Part shown: positions 17,446 to 25,998 of the stretch, in pieces
Layout: each line of letters starts with the position of its first letter
Numbering within the stretch: position 1 is the first letter of the stretch
NCBI GenBank assembly: GCA_034678415.1
Contig: JAXDBV010000224.1
Location: 1-42,520, forward strand
Length of the DNA stretch: 42,520 nt
Reading direction: 5' to 3'
Source of the DNA: JAXDBV01 sp034678415
Lineage (GTDB): Bacteria; Bacteroidota; Bacteroidia; Bacteroidales; VadinHA17
Notes under the pieces: generated by a model
What the model saw: only the letters and a program-made list of their open reading frames with translations
Told to the model about the DNA's origin: nothing
Database searches by the model: none
Made by a program: the position numbers and the translations under genes

Positions 17446-18309
17446 ATGAACATACTTGTCACAGGCGCCAATGGACAACTGGGACATGAACTGGCAGCAG
17501 TTTTGTCGGGCAGTGAGGATCATGCCTTTCTAACGGATACTGATACCCTTGATGTGACAAGGAAAGAAGAGGTAGAGAAGTATTTCATCAACCATGATAT
17601 TCACGTGATTGTGAATTGTGCAGCATATACGCGGGTTGACCAGGCCGAGAAGGAAACGGCACAGGCGGAGATGGTCAACACCCTTGCCCCCTCATACCTG
17701 CGCGAGGTGTCATCCCGGTTCGGTTCATGGGTGATTCACCTCTCCACCGATTATGTGTTCGACGGCAACAGCCCGAAGCCGTACCTTGAGAACGACCCGG
17801 CACGACCGTTATCTGCCTACGGGCGGACAAAACTGGGAGGAGAACAAGCATTGCGCAACTACAAAAAGGGTATTGTCATACGTACCTCCTGGCTTTATTC
17901 ACACACAGGAACCAACTTTGTAAAGACCATCCTAACCAATGGATTAAACAAACCGATATTACGGGTGGTAAACGACCAGGTGGGATCGCCCACGTGTGCC
18001 AGGGACCTGGCCTCTGCAATACATATCATCATTCAACATATACGGCTCAAACCGGTAAAAGTCGTGCCGGGAATATATCACTATTCCAACGAAGGGATCG
18101 CCAGCTGGTATGACTTTGCCTGGGAGATTGTGCGACTGGCCCATCTCCCCTGCCGCGTGATGCCCGTCCCCACCAGCCAGTACCTCCAACATGCACCCCG
18201 GCCCTTTTACAGCGTCATGAGCAAGGAAAAAATAAAACAGGCGTTCGGCATAACTATACCCCACTGGAAAGAAAGCCTTGAAAATTTCATTAAAGAGTAC
18301 AACCGGTAA
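17446..18309 (+). CDS. rfbD: dTDP-4-dehydrorhamnose reductase
   Basis: RfbD/RmlD performs the last step to dTDP-L-rhamnose using NAD(P)H. The 287-residue protein has the Rossmann motif VTGANGQLGHEL near residue 5, the NCAAYTRVDQAE segment, the STDYVFDG motif and the catalytic YGRTK (Tyr/Lys). A later RTSWLYSHTG segment is also typical. It starts 9 nt after rfbC and lies 12 nt before the phosphohexomutase gene, in the same operon. Confidence 0.95.
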   Translation: MNILVTGANGQLGHELAAVLSGSEDHAFLTDTDTLDVTRKEEVEKYFINHDIHVIVNCAAYTRVDQAEKETAQAEMVNTLAPSYLREVSSRFGSWVIHLSTDYVFDGNSPKPYLENDPARPLSAYGRTKLGGEQALRNYKKGIVIRTSWLYSHTGTNFVKTILTNGLNKPILRVVNDQVGSPTCARDLASAIHIIIQHIRLKPVKVVPGIYHYSNEGIASWYDFAWEIVRLAHLPCRVMPVPTSQYLQHAPRPFYSVMSKEKIKQAFGITIPHWKESLENFIKEYNR

Positions 18310-18321
18310 CCTTGACGGAAT

Positions 18322-20070
18322 ATGAACAACGATACACTGAAACAAATACGTAAGAAAGCTGAACAATGGCTGGATAACCGTTATGATGAAGAAACCAGGG
18401 AAGAGGTAAGACGCATGCTTGATCGGGATGAGGATGCCCTGGTGGAAGCGTTTTACAAGGATCTGGAGTTTGGTACGGGCGGTATGCGTGGAATCATGGG
18501 TGCAGGTACCAACCGGATGAATATCTATACCGTTGGCATGTCAACGCAGGGGCTGGCCAACTACCTCATCAAACAGTTTAGCGGTCAAAAGGACCCGATA
18601 CGCGTAGCCATTGCCCACGACTCAAGGAACAACAGCAAGCTTTTTGCCCGTACCGCTGCCGAGATATTTGCAGCCAACAACATCAGGGTATACCTCTTTG
18701 ATGATCTGCGGCCCACGCCCGAACTGTCGTTTGCCATCCGGCACTTCAAATGCCAGTCAGGTGTGGTGGTTACCGCCTCTCATAATCCCAGGGAATATAA
18801 CGGGTATAAGGTTTACTGGGAAGATGGAGCACAGGTGATCGAGCCGCACGACAGGAATATCATTGAAGAGGTGCAACGTATCAGGGATATCAGTGAGGTG
18901 AAGACCGGGGGACCGGTTAAGCATATTCAGATCATCGGGCGGGAAGTGGATAATGCCTACATATCGCGGGTAAAGGAACTGTCGCTCGATCCTGCTGTGA
19001 TCAAAAGGAACCATGACCTGCGCATCGTGTATACCCCATTGCACGGCAGCGGAGTGAAGCTGGTGCCCATGGCTCTCAGGAAGTTCGGATTCACCAGTAT
19101 TTTCAATGTGCCTGAACAGGATATTCCCGACGGCAATTTCCCCACGGTCCGTTCTCCGAACCCGGAAGAACAGTCAGCCCTCGAAATGGCAGTCCGGAGG
19201 GCAAGCGAGGTCAACGGTGAACTGGTAATGGCCACCGACCCCGATACCGACAGGCTGGGCGTTGCAATAAAAGACCAGCATGGCGACTATCTTCTCCTCA
19301 ACGGGAACCAGACCGCCACCCTCCTCACATGGTACCTCCTCATGAAATGGTCGGAAAAAGGACTTCTCAAAGGCAATGAATACATCGTCAAAACAATAGT
19401 TACCACCGAACTGCTGACAGAAATTGCCGATAAATACGGGGTGAAGCATTATGATGTGCTGACAGGGTTCAAGTTTATCGCCGACATCATTCTTAAGATG
19501 GAAGGCAAACAGAAATACATTGGCGGCGGAGAGGAGAGCTATGGCTACCTGGCCGGCGATTTCGTGAGGGACAAGGATGCGGTCTCGGCCTGCGCCCTGA
19601 TAGCTGAATGCGCCGCATGGGCCAGAGACAGGGAAAAAACCCTGTTCGATGTACTACTGGATATCTATACCGAGTACGGGCTGTATAAGGAAGTGCAGAT
19701 ATCCCTCTATAAGGAAGGTAAAACCGGATCGGAAGAAATCCAGAAAATGATGGAACGGTTCAGAACGAGCCCCCCAGAATCCATCAATAATTCAAATGTC
19801 ATGCTGGTGCACGATTACCTCAGCTCCAAAACCTACGACATGATCAGTCACCTGAAGTACGATATCCGACTGCCAAAATCCAATGTCCTGCAATTTATCC
19901 TTCACGACAATACCAAGATATCCATCCGCCCGTCAGGAACGGAACCGAAAATAAAGTTCTACATCGGCGTGAAAGAAAAAATGAAGGGAAGGGAAGATTT
20001 CGGGCGCGTGAACCGGCTTCTGGATGAAAGAATTACTAATATCAAATCATTCCTTAATATCACATCATAA
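18322..20070 (+). CDS. Phosphoglucomutase / phosphomannomutase family protein
   Basis: This alpha-D-phosphohexomutase interconverts hexose 1- and 6-phosphates, probably supplying glucose-1-phosphate for the sugar-nucleotide genes upstream. The 582-residue protein has all four domain signatures. These are the phosphoserine loop TASHNP (Ser153), the metal-binding loop TDPDTDRLG, the sugar-binding loop GGGEESYGYL and the phosphate-binding loop SIRPSGTEPK near the C-terminus. The length of about 580 and the N-terminal EFGTGGMRGIMG point to the PgcA/phosphopentomutase-like branch, so glucose versus mannose or ribose specificity is not settled. It starts 12 nt after rfbD and ends 18 nt before yjbQ. 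Confidence 0.93.
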   Translation: MNNDTLKQIRKKAEQWLDNRYDEETREEVRRMLDRDEDALVEAFYKDLEFGTGGMRGIMGAGTNRMNIYTVGMSTQGLANYLIKQFSGQKDPIRVAIAHDSRNNSKLFARTAAEIFAANNIRVYLFDDLRPTPELSFAIRHFKCQSGVVVTASHNPREYNGYKVYWEDGAQVIEPHDRNIIEEVQRIRDISEVKTGGPVKHIQIIGREVDNAYISRVKELSLDPAVIKRNHDLRIVYTPLHGSGVKLVPMALRKFGFTSIFNVPEQDIPDGNFPTVRSPNPEEQSALEMAVRRASEVNGELVMATDPDTDRLGVAIKDQHGDYLLLNGNQTATLLTWYLLMKWSEKGLLKGNEYIVKTIVTTELLTEIADKYGVKHYDVLTGFKFIADIILKMEGKQKYIGGGEESYGYLAGDFVRDKDAVSACALIAECAAWARDREKTLFDVLLDIYTEYGLYKEVQISLYKEGKTGSEEIQKMMERFRTSPPESINNSNVMLVHDYLSSKTYDMISHLKYDIRLPKSNVLQFILHDNTKISIRPSGTEPKIKFYIGVKEKMKGREDFGRVNRLLDERITNIKSFLNITS

Positions 20071-20088
20071 CCAATCATTCATCGGGAT

Positions 20089-20505
20089 ATGAAATCATAC
20101 AGGAAAGAACTCTGGTTCAATACCAGCGGAAGAAGGGAAATGATAAACATTACCCGTCAGGTGGAGCAATGTGTACGAGAAAGCGGTGTGACCGAAGGCC
20201 TGGTACTGGTAAATGCCATGCACATCACCGCCAGCGTGTTCATTAATGACGATGAGAGCGGGCTGCACCAGGATTTTGAGGTGTGGCTCGAAAAACTTGC
20301 CCCGGAAGAACCTTACTCCCAGTACAAACACAACAGGTATGAAAACAACGCCGACGCCCACCTCAAGAGAACAATTATGGGACGCGAAGTGGTCGTCGCC
20401 ATTACCGGCGGAAAACTCGATTTCGGACCGTGGGAACAAATTTTCTATGGCGAATTCGACGGGAAGAGAAGAAAACGGGTGCTTGTGAAAATTATCGGCG
20501 ATTAG
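20089..20505 (+). CDS. yjbQ: YjbQ / UPF0047 family protein
   Basis: The 138-residue protein matches the small YjbQ/UPF0047 family. It has the conserved HITASVFINDDESGLHQDF segment, a later YKHNRYENNADAHLKR segment with conserved His residues, and the terminal GPWEQIFYGEFDG. Members have been reported to have weak thiamine-phosphate synthase activity, but the physiological role is uncertain. It is the last gene of the nucleotide-sugar operon, 18 nt after the phosphohexomutase. No thiamine gene is adjacent, so the neighbourhood does not support a thiamine role. Confidence 0.88.
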   Translation: MKSYRKELWFNTSGRREMINITRQVEQCVRESGVTEGLVLVNAMHITASVFINDDESGLHQDFEVWLEKLAPEEPYSQYKHNRYENNADAHLKRTIMGREVVVAITGGKLDFGPWEQIFYGEFDGKRRKRVLVKIIGD

Positions 20506-20706
20506 TTTATATATTAAATTCATCCGATGTTGCATCTATTTTATTTGCAATTAAATTATATTGATTTTTATATTTTATTATTGAAATAAATATTCAATAT
20601 TATTAAAGTATTCTTTATTTTTTTCATTTTACCGGAACCATTTATATCCTGTCTTTGTTTCCCTCGTACGCGGGGGTTGTTGTTTACCTATTATTACGTC
20701 AAATAA
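20506..20706. other. AT-rich intergenic spacer
   Basis: About 200 nt separates the sugar operon from the cation efflux gene. The first 120 nt is very AT-rich. I could not find a convincing terminator or a complete TTTG / TAnnTTTG promoter here, although the efflux gene presumably has its promoter in this stretch. Confidence 0.4.
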
Positions 20707-21618
20707 ATGTGTCCGATGACTCAGGAACATCATCACAACGAAAATGTAAATGAGCGGAATGTTGTCATCAGCATCCTGCTCAACCTGGGCATTACGCTTC
20801 TTGAGTTTATCGGCGGGCTTTTGTCGAACAGTCTGGCCCTGGTATCGGATGCATTTCATAACCTTAGCGACACCCTGGCCATTTTTCTTTCCTTTCTTGC
20901 CATTCGTTTCGGGAGGTTACCATCGAACAGAAGAAAGACCTTCGGATATAAACGGCTGGAAATCCTGGCTGCCCTGTTCAACGCCTCGGTACTGATCGGC
21001 ATCAGCTTGTTTCTTTTTGTGCAGGCGTATCAACGGCTGATGAACCCCGAACCTGTGAAAGGTCTGTTAATGCTGTCTGTAGCGGCCGCCGGTTTCATCG
21101 GAAACTTTGTCTCAGTGCTCCTGCTGAGAAAGGATTCGGTGTGGAGCCTGAATGTCAGGGCTGCTTACCTGCACCTGCTGGCCGATACCCTGTCATCGGT
21201 CGCCGTGATTATCGGTGCTGTGCTGATGATGCTGTTTCGCCTGTACTGGATCGATCCCCTGCTTACCTTCATCATAGGTATGTTCATTATCAGGGAGACT
21301 TACAGCGTTCTTCGCGATACCATCAACATCCTGATGGAATCAACACCCCGCGGTATCGATATTGACCTTATCAAGGCCGAGCTGGAAAAAGATCCTATGG
21401 TTGACAACATTCATCATGTCCATATATGGCAACTAAGCGACAACCAGGTACATTTTGAATGCCATGCTGACCTGTGCAGTGACCTGCCCCTTAGCCAGGC
21501 CGAAGAGGTCAGGATGAACATGGAAAGAATGCTGCGGGAGAAGTACCATATCCACCATGTGACCATACAGCTGGAATTTTTTGCCTGTGATGATAAAACA
21601 ACAATTATGGGAACATGA
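20707..21618 (+). CDS. Cation diffusion facilitator (CzcD/ZitB-like metal efflux)
   Basis: The 303-residue inner-membrane protein has about six membrane segments. The CDF signature NSLALVSDAFHNLSD contains the metal-site Asp and His of TM2, and HLLADTLSSV holds the equivalent pair in TM5. A cytoplasmic C-terminal domain includes HHVHIWQLSDNQVHFECH. The N-terminus carries a short His run (EHHHNEN). Members exchange protons for Zn2+ and sometimes Cd2+, Co2+ or Fe2+; zinc is the likeliest substrate from the HD-HD site, but this is inference. ATG 20707 is used; a second in-frame ATG lies at 20716. The gene is monocistronic and convergent with the helicase gene. Confidence 0.92.
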   Translation: MCPMTQEHHHNENVNERNVVISILLNLGITLLEFIGGLLSNSLALVSDAFHNLSDTLAIFLSFLAIRFGRLPSNRRKTFGYKRLEILAALFNASVLIGISLFLFVQAYQRLMNPEPVKGLLMLSVAAAGFIGNFVSVLLLRKDSVWSLNVRAAYLHLLADTLSSVAVIIGAVLMMLFRLYWIDPLLTFIIGMFIIRETYSVLRDTINILMESTPRGIDIDLIKAELEKDPMVDNIHHVHIWQLSDNQVHFECHADLCSDLPLSQAEEVRMNMERMLREKYHIHHVTIQLEFFACDDKTTIMGT

Positions 21619-21686
21619 TCCATCAAGGGTTAATACATGATTGAATCATTGCCCATTGCTTCTGCGCAGACAATCGTCTGATCGGC

Positions 21687-23162
21687 TCATGGGTTGTCTT
21701 CGGCCGGGAAGAAGACGTGCGGGAAATTCACCAGGTAAAGGCTGTCGGTTGCGCGGGTCAGAGCGGTATACAGCCATCGCAGATATTCGGTATTTACCAT
21801 ATCTTCCCGGAAGAATCCCTGGTCGACAAACACATTAGGCCATTGTCCACCCTGGGCTTTATGGCAGGTGACGGTATAGGCAAATTTCACCTGCAGAGCA
21901 TTAAAGTATGGATTTTCACGAACGGCCTGGTACTGTGCCTTGCGTGTCTTTCCTGTGTCCTGCTCACTGAGGATAGCCTCAAACAGTTTTTTCGCATCCT
22001 GGGCTGGCTGGGAAGCAGTTTCAATGGTAAGGGTATCAAGCATGATCTTTGCCTCGATCTCGAGGTTGCCGTAATCGGTAAACCTGAGCAAAACATCGGC
22101 AAAGCGATGATCGTAGTATTCCTGGTATCCCCTGATCCTCATGATTTCGAGAATATCGCCGTTGGCAATGAAGTCGGTTTCCTGGTTTTTCTGAAGCCAG
22201 TAATAGTTATTTTTCACCACCATCAGCAGGTCGCCCTGGTTGATCTCATCTTCCCTGTAGAGGATACTGTTCCTGATCGCCTGGTTATACCGGTTAGCCC
22301 TCTTGTTCGAACGGCTGACCACCATACAGTTGTGTAACCCATGGGTATCGTATTTGCCTGAGAGCAGTTCGAGGAATTCATCACCGCCGATGCGTTTGAT
22401 ATCGGGGAATGAGCCCAGTTTGAACCGGGGCACATTGAACCTGCGGGTATCAATCTGTTTGCGTACGACGGTGGCATTATAGAGGATTCCCGAGTCGAGT
22501 GAATGGCGCATGATCTCATCCAGGAAAGCCTCTCTCACATGAAGGCGGTATTGTTGGAGCACACGGGCATCAAGGGCGGGACTTATCTCCAGCCCCACAG
22601 GTGGCAGCTGTGCCGTGTCACCAATCAGCACGAGTTTGCAGTTGCGGTCGTTATACACGTAGGTCAACAGGTCATCGAGGAGGCGTCCGCTGCCGAAGAT
22701 GTTCAGTTCCTGTGGCTGGTTGGAGATCATGGAGGCTTCATCCACAATGAAGAAGGTATCGCGACTCATGTTCCTGTCAAGCACAAACTCACCGAGTCCG
22801 TCCCTGGCTGATTTCTGCCGGTAGATGGTTTTATGGATGGTATAGGCATTCCTGCCGGAATAGCTGCTCAGCACCTTGGCAGCCCTTCCCGTGGGAGCCA
22901 TCAGCACAGACCGTATACCGAACGCATCCAGGGTTTTCACCAGTGAATAGACGAGCGTGGTCTTGCCGGTACCGGCATACCCTTTGATGAGCAGGCACTC
23001 CCGTTCACCCCGGCTGGTAATCAGTTCCGCCAGCACACCCATAAGGCTGAGCTGCCCGCAGGTGGGAACATGAGGCATATTACTCCTGAGGATCGTTACG
23101 ATATGATCCTGTATCATTCCGGCTGGCTTTTGGCATTCCGTTGCCAGAAAACAACCGGCCAT
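21687..23162 (-). CDS. Small RecD-like ATP-dependent DNA helicase
   Basis: This 491-residue superfamily 1B helicase has Walker A GYAGTGKTT, motif Ia APTGRAAK, the Walker B-type FIVDEASMISN, the LVLIGDTAQLPPVG motif III region, and a C-terminal UvrD_C_2 segment (FAYTVTCHKAQGGQWPNV) with a final WLYTALTRA motif. It lacks the long N-terminal HhH region of RecD2 (usually above 700 residues) and has no RecB or RecC neighbour. It therefore belongs to the short RecD/Pif1-related group common in Bacteroidota. Expected activity is 5'-3' DNA unwinding; the repair pathway is unknown. ATG 23162 is used, but the ATG at 23117 (MIQDHIV) is an equally good start. It is divergent from the DUF3822 gene. Confidence 0.88.
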   Translation of the reverse strand: MAGCFLATECQKPAGMIQDHIVTILRSNMPHVPTCGQLSLMGVLAELITSRGERECLLIKGYAGTGKTTLVYSLVKTLDAFGIRSVLMAPTGRAAKVLSSYSGRNAYTIHKTIYRQKSARDGLGEFVLDRNMSRDTFFIVDEASMISNQPQELNIFGSGRLLDDLLTYVYNDRNCKLVLIGDTAQLPPVGLEISPALDARVLQQYRLHVREAFLDEIMRHSLDSGILYNATVVRKQIDTRRFNVPRFKLGSFPDIKRIGGDEFLELLSGKYDTHGLHNCMVVSRSNKRANRYNQAIRNSILYREDEINQGDLLMVVKNNYYWLQKNQETDFIANGDILEIMRIRGYQEYYDHRFADVLLRFTDYGNLEIEAKIMLDTLTIETASQPAQDAKKLFEAILSEQDTGKTRKAQYQAVRENPYFNALQVKFAYTVTCHKAQGGQWPNVFVDQGFFREDMVNTEYLRWLYTALTRATDSLYLVNFPHVFFPAEDNP

Positions 23163-23218
23163 ACGTCCATGATGTTATTCCGGATGAGGAATGCCCGTTG
23201 AAACCACAAAAATTAAGA

Positions 23219-23248
23219 TTTGCAATTTAAATAATGTTCTTAATTTTA
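23219..23248 (+). promoter_or_regulatory. Candidate promoter for DUF3822-rsmD
   Basis: TTTG (23219-23222) is followed after 18 bp by TAATTTTA (23241-23248), one mismatch from TAnnTTTG. Initiation near 23255 would fit translation starting at the ATG at 23302. Confidence 0.45.
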
Positions 23249-23301
23249 CATGCAAAGGCATGCATGAAACCGGCATTTTGCCTGCCCGTAATTACTATCG
23301 T

Positions 23302-24150
23302 ATGCAGGAACTGAATTTTCTGGATGAAACCCTGGATCTAAACCAGACCTCATCATACCATCTGACGATGCAGGCAGGTCAGAAGGAGTTCAGCTATTGC
23401 CTCCTCGATCTGGCCAGAAACAAGTACGTGGCCTTACGACATTATACCTTTCTCCGGGACGGTGATCCCGACACGTTTGCCCGAGAAACGCTGGAGGTAT
23501 TGAGCAAGGACGAGTTCCTGGCAAGGCCTTATAAAAGTGTGTATTTCATCTGGAAGACGCAGAAGTTCACCCTGGTACCGTCTCCCCTGTTCAACCGTGA
23601 CCAGGCACGTATGTATTTTGAATTCAATCATGTAGCTGACAAACGGGAGGAGATCAACTTCTGCCGCCTGAAAAAAGAAGATGCCTACCTGGTGTTTGCC
23701 GCCCCTTCCCCTGTCTGCGAAGCCGTTACCGGCAGGTTCCGGCAGGCGGTGTTCTTCCACCAGGGATTTGCCCTGCTTGAAACCCTTTTACGACAGGCTT
23801 CCACAAACCAACCCTCGGTTGCCGTATGCCTGCACGGGAACTTCCTCGACATTGCCGTTGCGGAAAAGAAAAAACTGAAGATATACAATACCTTCAGCTA
23901 CACGCATGAACACGACATGCTCTTCTTCATCCTCTATATTTATGAACAGCTGAAGCTCAACCAGGAGGAGGATGAGCTGATTCTCAGCGGTGATATCTCG
24001 AAAACTTCTGAACACTATCTTCTGCTGCGACGGTATCTCAAGAAGATCCGTTTTGCCAGGCCGGATGAACTGTATACGTACAGCTACACCTTTGGTCCTT
24101 CGGCCGAACATCGTTTTGTTAACCTTCTAAACCTGTTTGCTTGCGCATAA
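23302..24150 (+). CDS. DUF3822 family protein
   Basis: The 282-residue protein matches DUF3822, a Bacteroidota family of unknown function whose predicted fold resembles the actin-like ATPase superfamily. The N-terminus NFLDETLDLNQTSSYHL is the recognisable family start. The frame extends upstream to an ATG at 23191, but those 37 residues look unrelated to the family, and a promoter-like element lies inside them, so I chose ATG 23302. No membrane segment or catalytic motif is evident. It overlaps the rsmD start by 10 nt, implying translational coupling; DUF3822-rsmD adjacency recurs in Bacteroidota. A link to ribosome maturation is inference only. Confidence 0.82.
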   Translation: MQELNFLDETLDLNQTSSYHLTMQAGQKEFSYCLLDLARNKYVALRHYTFLRDGDPDTFARETLEVLSKDEFLARPYKSVYFIWKTQKFTLVPSPLFNRDQARMYFEFNHVADKREEINFCRLKKEDAYLVFAAPSPVCEAVTGRFRQAVFFHQGFALLETLLRQASTNQPSVAVCLHGNFLDIAVAEKKKLKIYNTFSYTHEHDMLFFILYIYEQLKLNQEEDELILSGDISKTSEHYLLLRRYLKKIRFARPDELYTYSYTFGPSAEHRFVNLLNLFACA

Positions 24151-24671
24151 TCACCGGCAAATTCAGGGGGAAACAGATTCACCCTCCGGGTTCCCTGAGA
24201 GCTAGGCCTACCACTGATTTTGCCAAGGAGAGCCTGTTCAACATCATCGAAAACAGTTTTACGATACAAACGTTGGAGGTGCTCGATCTGTTTGCAGGCA
24301 CCGGTAACATAAGCTATGAATTCGCCTCGCGCGGGGCCGCTGCAGTTGAAACGGTGGAGCTCGATCCGTTTCATTCACGGTTTATACGTAAAACCATACA
24401 CGATCTGGCTTTCGAACAGGTGCGGGTGGTGAGAGCCGATGCCTTCCGCTACCTGAAACACTGCTCTTCACAATACGACATCATCTTTGCTGATCCTCCC
24501 TATGACCTGAAAGGCATTGAATCGTTGCCCCACATCATCTTTGAACGGAAACTCCTGAAACCGCATGGCTGGCTTATCATTGAACATGGCAGAAATACCC
24601 GCTTTGAGGATCACCCGAAGTATATGCAGGGAAGGCAATATGGAAGCGTACACTTCACTTTTTTTGCATAA
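24141..24671 (+). CDS. rsmD: 16S rRNA (guanine(966)-N(2))-methyltransferase
   Basis: RsmD methylates G966 of 16S rRNA during 30S assembly using S-adenosylmethionine. The 176-residue protein has the family's N-terminal MRIITGKFRGKQI and RPTTDFAKESLFNII. The SAM-binding motif is DLFAGTGNISYE and the catalytic motif is DPPYDL. The start codon is a TTG at 24141. It is fixed by the conserved N-terminal sequence and overlaps the end of the DUF3822 gene by 10 nt, which suggests re-initiation or coupling. The gene ends about 70 nt before the convergent TauE/SafE gene. Confidence 0.95.
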   Translation: MRIITGKFRGKQIHPPGSLRARPTTDFAKESLFNIIENSFTIQTLEVLDLFAGTGNISYEFASRGAAAVETVELDPFHSRFIRKTIHDLAFEQVRVVRADAFRYLKHCSSQYDIIFADPPYDLKGIESLPHIIFERKLLKPHGWLIIEHGRNTRFEDHPKYMQGRQYGSVHFTFFA

Positions 24672-24740
24672 CCCTGCGTTGCTTTATCCCTGCTGAACCA
24701 CCCGTGTGCATCCTTCGGCAAACGGTTGAACGGAAACACA

Positions 24741-25709
24741 TCATGTTCCGGTAAGTCCAACGGCATTTCCGATCTTCAGCAGGAAGTCCCATGAAGTGTA
24801 CAGATTGTAAATACTGAGGAGACAGACGAGGATACCAACCATGACGGTCAGGAACTTATGATGGATAATCCGGACAATCCACGCGGTAAAGGGAGCAGCG
24901 ATGCCCCCTCCCACAATAAGTCCGATAATCGGTTTCCAGCTGTCAACGCCAATGAGTATGAGAAAAACCCCGGAAGTAGAGAAGGTTATAAAGAACTCCG
25001 AGATATTCACAGTTCCGATGATTCTTCTCGGATTAATATTTCTCCGTATCAGGCGCGAAGTAACGATGGGTCCCCATCCGCCTCCCCCAATAGCATCCAT
25101 GAATCCTCCCAATATTGCCAGTAATCCGACACGTTTTGGCAGCGATTTTTTCTTCCCCCCGTGAAAAGCTCCGATGAGAATCACAACGCCCAGGATCAGC
25201 AGGTAGCAGGAGATGAATGGTTTGACATACATCCCGTTGAGGATATCCGACAGCAGCCACGCGCCGGTAACGCCGCCAGCCACACCCCAGAAAACAAGCC
25301 TGAGAAACAGTTTTTTGTCAATATTCCTGAAATACAGATGAGAGATGCCGGAGATTCCGGAGGTGAAGACCTCTGACACATGGACACTTGCCGATGCGAT
25401 AGCCGGTGCCACATTCATGCCCAGCAACAAAGAGGTACAACTCACCCCGTAAGCCATTCCCAGGGCGCCATCGATTAACTGGGCAATCATTCCGGCAATG
25501 ATGAAAAAGAATAGTCCCCTGTCGATTTCCCCGAGAATATTACCATGATAGCGGGTATAATAAATTCCCTGGATAAGAACAGCGATGGTCAGAACGATCA
25601 GTATTCCGAGGATGGCATAGAATATGCGCCGGTGGAAAGGAAGCCTGAGGACAGGCAGGATACCTTTTCTGAGAAGAAAAACACGCCAGAAATGAAACCG
25701 TCTTTTCAT
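24741..25709 (-). CDS. TauE/SafE-family permease (sulfite/anion exporter-like)
   Basis: The 322-residue protein has eight or so membrane segments and the two internal repeats of the TauE/SafE (DUF81) family. The first half has LIDGALGMAYGVSCTSLLL and the second GGFMDAIGGGGWGPIVTS. Family members export sulfite, sulfoacetate or related organic anions; the substrate here is not evident because no sulfur gene is adjacent. The ATG at 25709 (MKRRFHFW) is preferred over one at 25766 because the extra residues look non-conserved. A perfect 6-1-6 palindrome (25808-25820) lies upstream and might be an operator. Confidence 0.88.
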   Translation of the reverse strand: MKRRFHFWRVFLLRKGILPVLRLPFHRRIFYAILGILIVLTIAVLIQGIYYTRYHGNILGEIDRGLFFFIIAGMIAQLIDGALGMAYGVSCTSLLLGMNVAPAIASASVHVSEVFTSGISGISHLYFRNIDKKLFLRLVFWGVAGGVTGAWLLSDILNGMYVKPFISCYLLILGVVILIGAFHGGKKKSLPKRVGLLAILGGFMDAIGGGGWGPIVTSRLIRRNINPRRIIGTVNISEFFITFSTSGVFLILIGVDSWKPIIGLIVGGGIAAPFTAWIVRIIHHKFLTVMVGILVCLLSIYNLYTSWDFLLKIGNAVGLTGT

Positions 25710-25807
25710 TGCCTGTATAAACACAAAAATACGGCTATTATCACGGAAGAAAATAACTGTGAACACGTAAAAGTTTTCCGTATTAGTACCTAATTTGAGT
25801 TAATAAT

Positions 25808-25820
25808 ACGGCAATGCCGT
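25808..25820. promoter_or_regulatory. Perfect 6-1-6 palindrome between the TauE/SafE gene and tRNA-Asp
   Basis: ACGGCA (25808-25813) and TGCCGT (25815-25820) are exact inverted repeats around one A. It lies about 100 nt upstream of the TauE/SafE gene and 14 nt before the tRNA promoter. It could be an operator or a small hairpin, or may be chance. Confidence 0.3.
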
Positions 25821-25833
25821 TGAGTTTTTTGTT

Positions 25834-25863
25834 TTTGGAAAATGAAAAATTAGTGTAATTTTG
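25834..25863 (+). promoter_or_regulatory. Bacteroidota-type promoter for tRNA-Asp
   Basis: TTTG (25834-25837), an 18-bp spacer and TAATTTTG (25856-25863) match the lineage consensus exactly. The predicted start near 25870 is a few bases before the mature tRNA 5' end at 25876. Confidence 0.7.
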
Positions 25864-25875
25864 CTGCGCTAACAG

Positions 25876-25950
25876 GGTGTGGTAGTTCAGCTTGGTTAGA
25901 ATACCGGCCTGTCACGCCGGGGGTCGCGGGTTCGAGCCCCGTCCACACCG
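25876..25950 (+). tRNA. tRNA-Asp (anticodon GTC)
   Basis: A complete cloverleaf can be drawn. The acceptor arms are GGTGTGG and CCACACC, with G as discriminator. The anticodon stem CCGGC/GCCGG encloses the loop CTGTCAC, giving anticodon GTC for aspartate. The T-loop is GGTTCGAGCCCC. The 3' CCA is not encoded. A consensus promoter precedes it and a strong hairpin terminator follows, so it is an independent single-tRNA transcription unit. I see no integrated element at its 3' end. Confidence 0.97.
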
Positions 25951-25961
25951 CAGGGATGGAT

Positions 25962-25998
25962 GCCCGGATAATGAAGTTGTCCGGGCTTTCGTTTTGTA
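25962..25998 (+). terminator. Intrinsic terminator of tRNA-Asp
   Basis: GCCCGGATAA (25962-25971) pairs with TTGTCCGGGC (25977-25986) in a 10-bp stem with one G-T pair and a 5-nt loop. A broken T-tract (TTTCGTTTT) follows. Confidence 0.8.

Noticed and set aside
24600..24760. Search for a terminator between the convergent rsmD and TauE/SafE genes
   Set aside because: No stem with a T-run was visible in the 70-nt gap.
25876..25950. tRNA-Asp as an integration site for a mobile element
   Set aside because: I found no repeated tRNA 3' end, integrase or mobility gene downstream; the following genes look like ordinary chromosomal genes.
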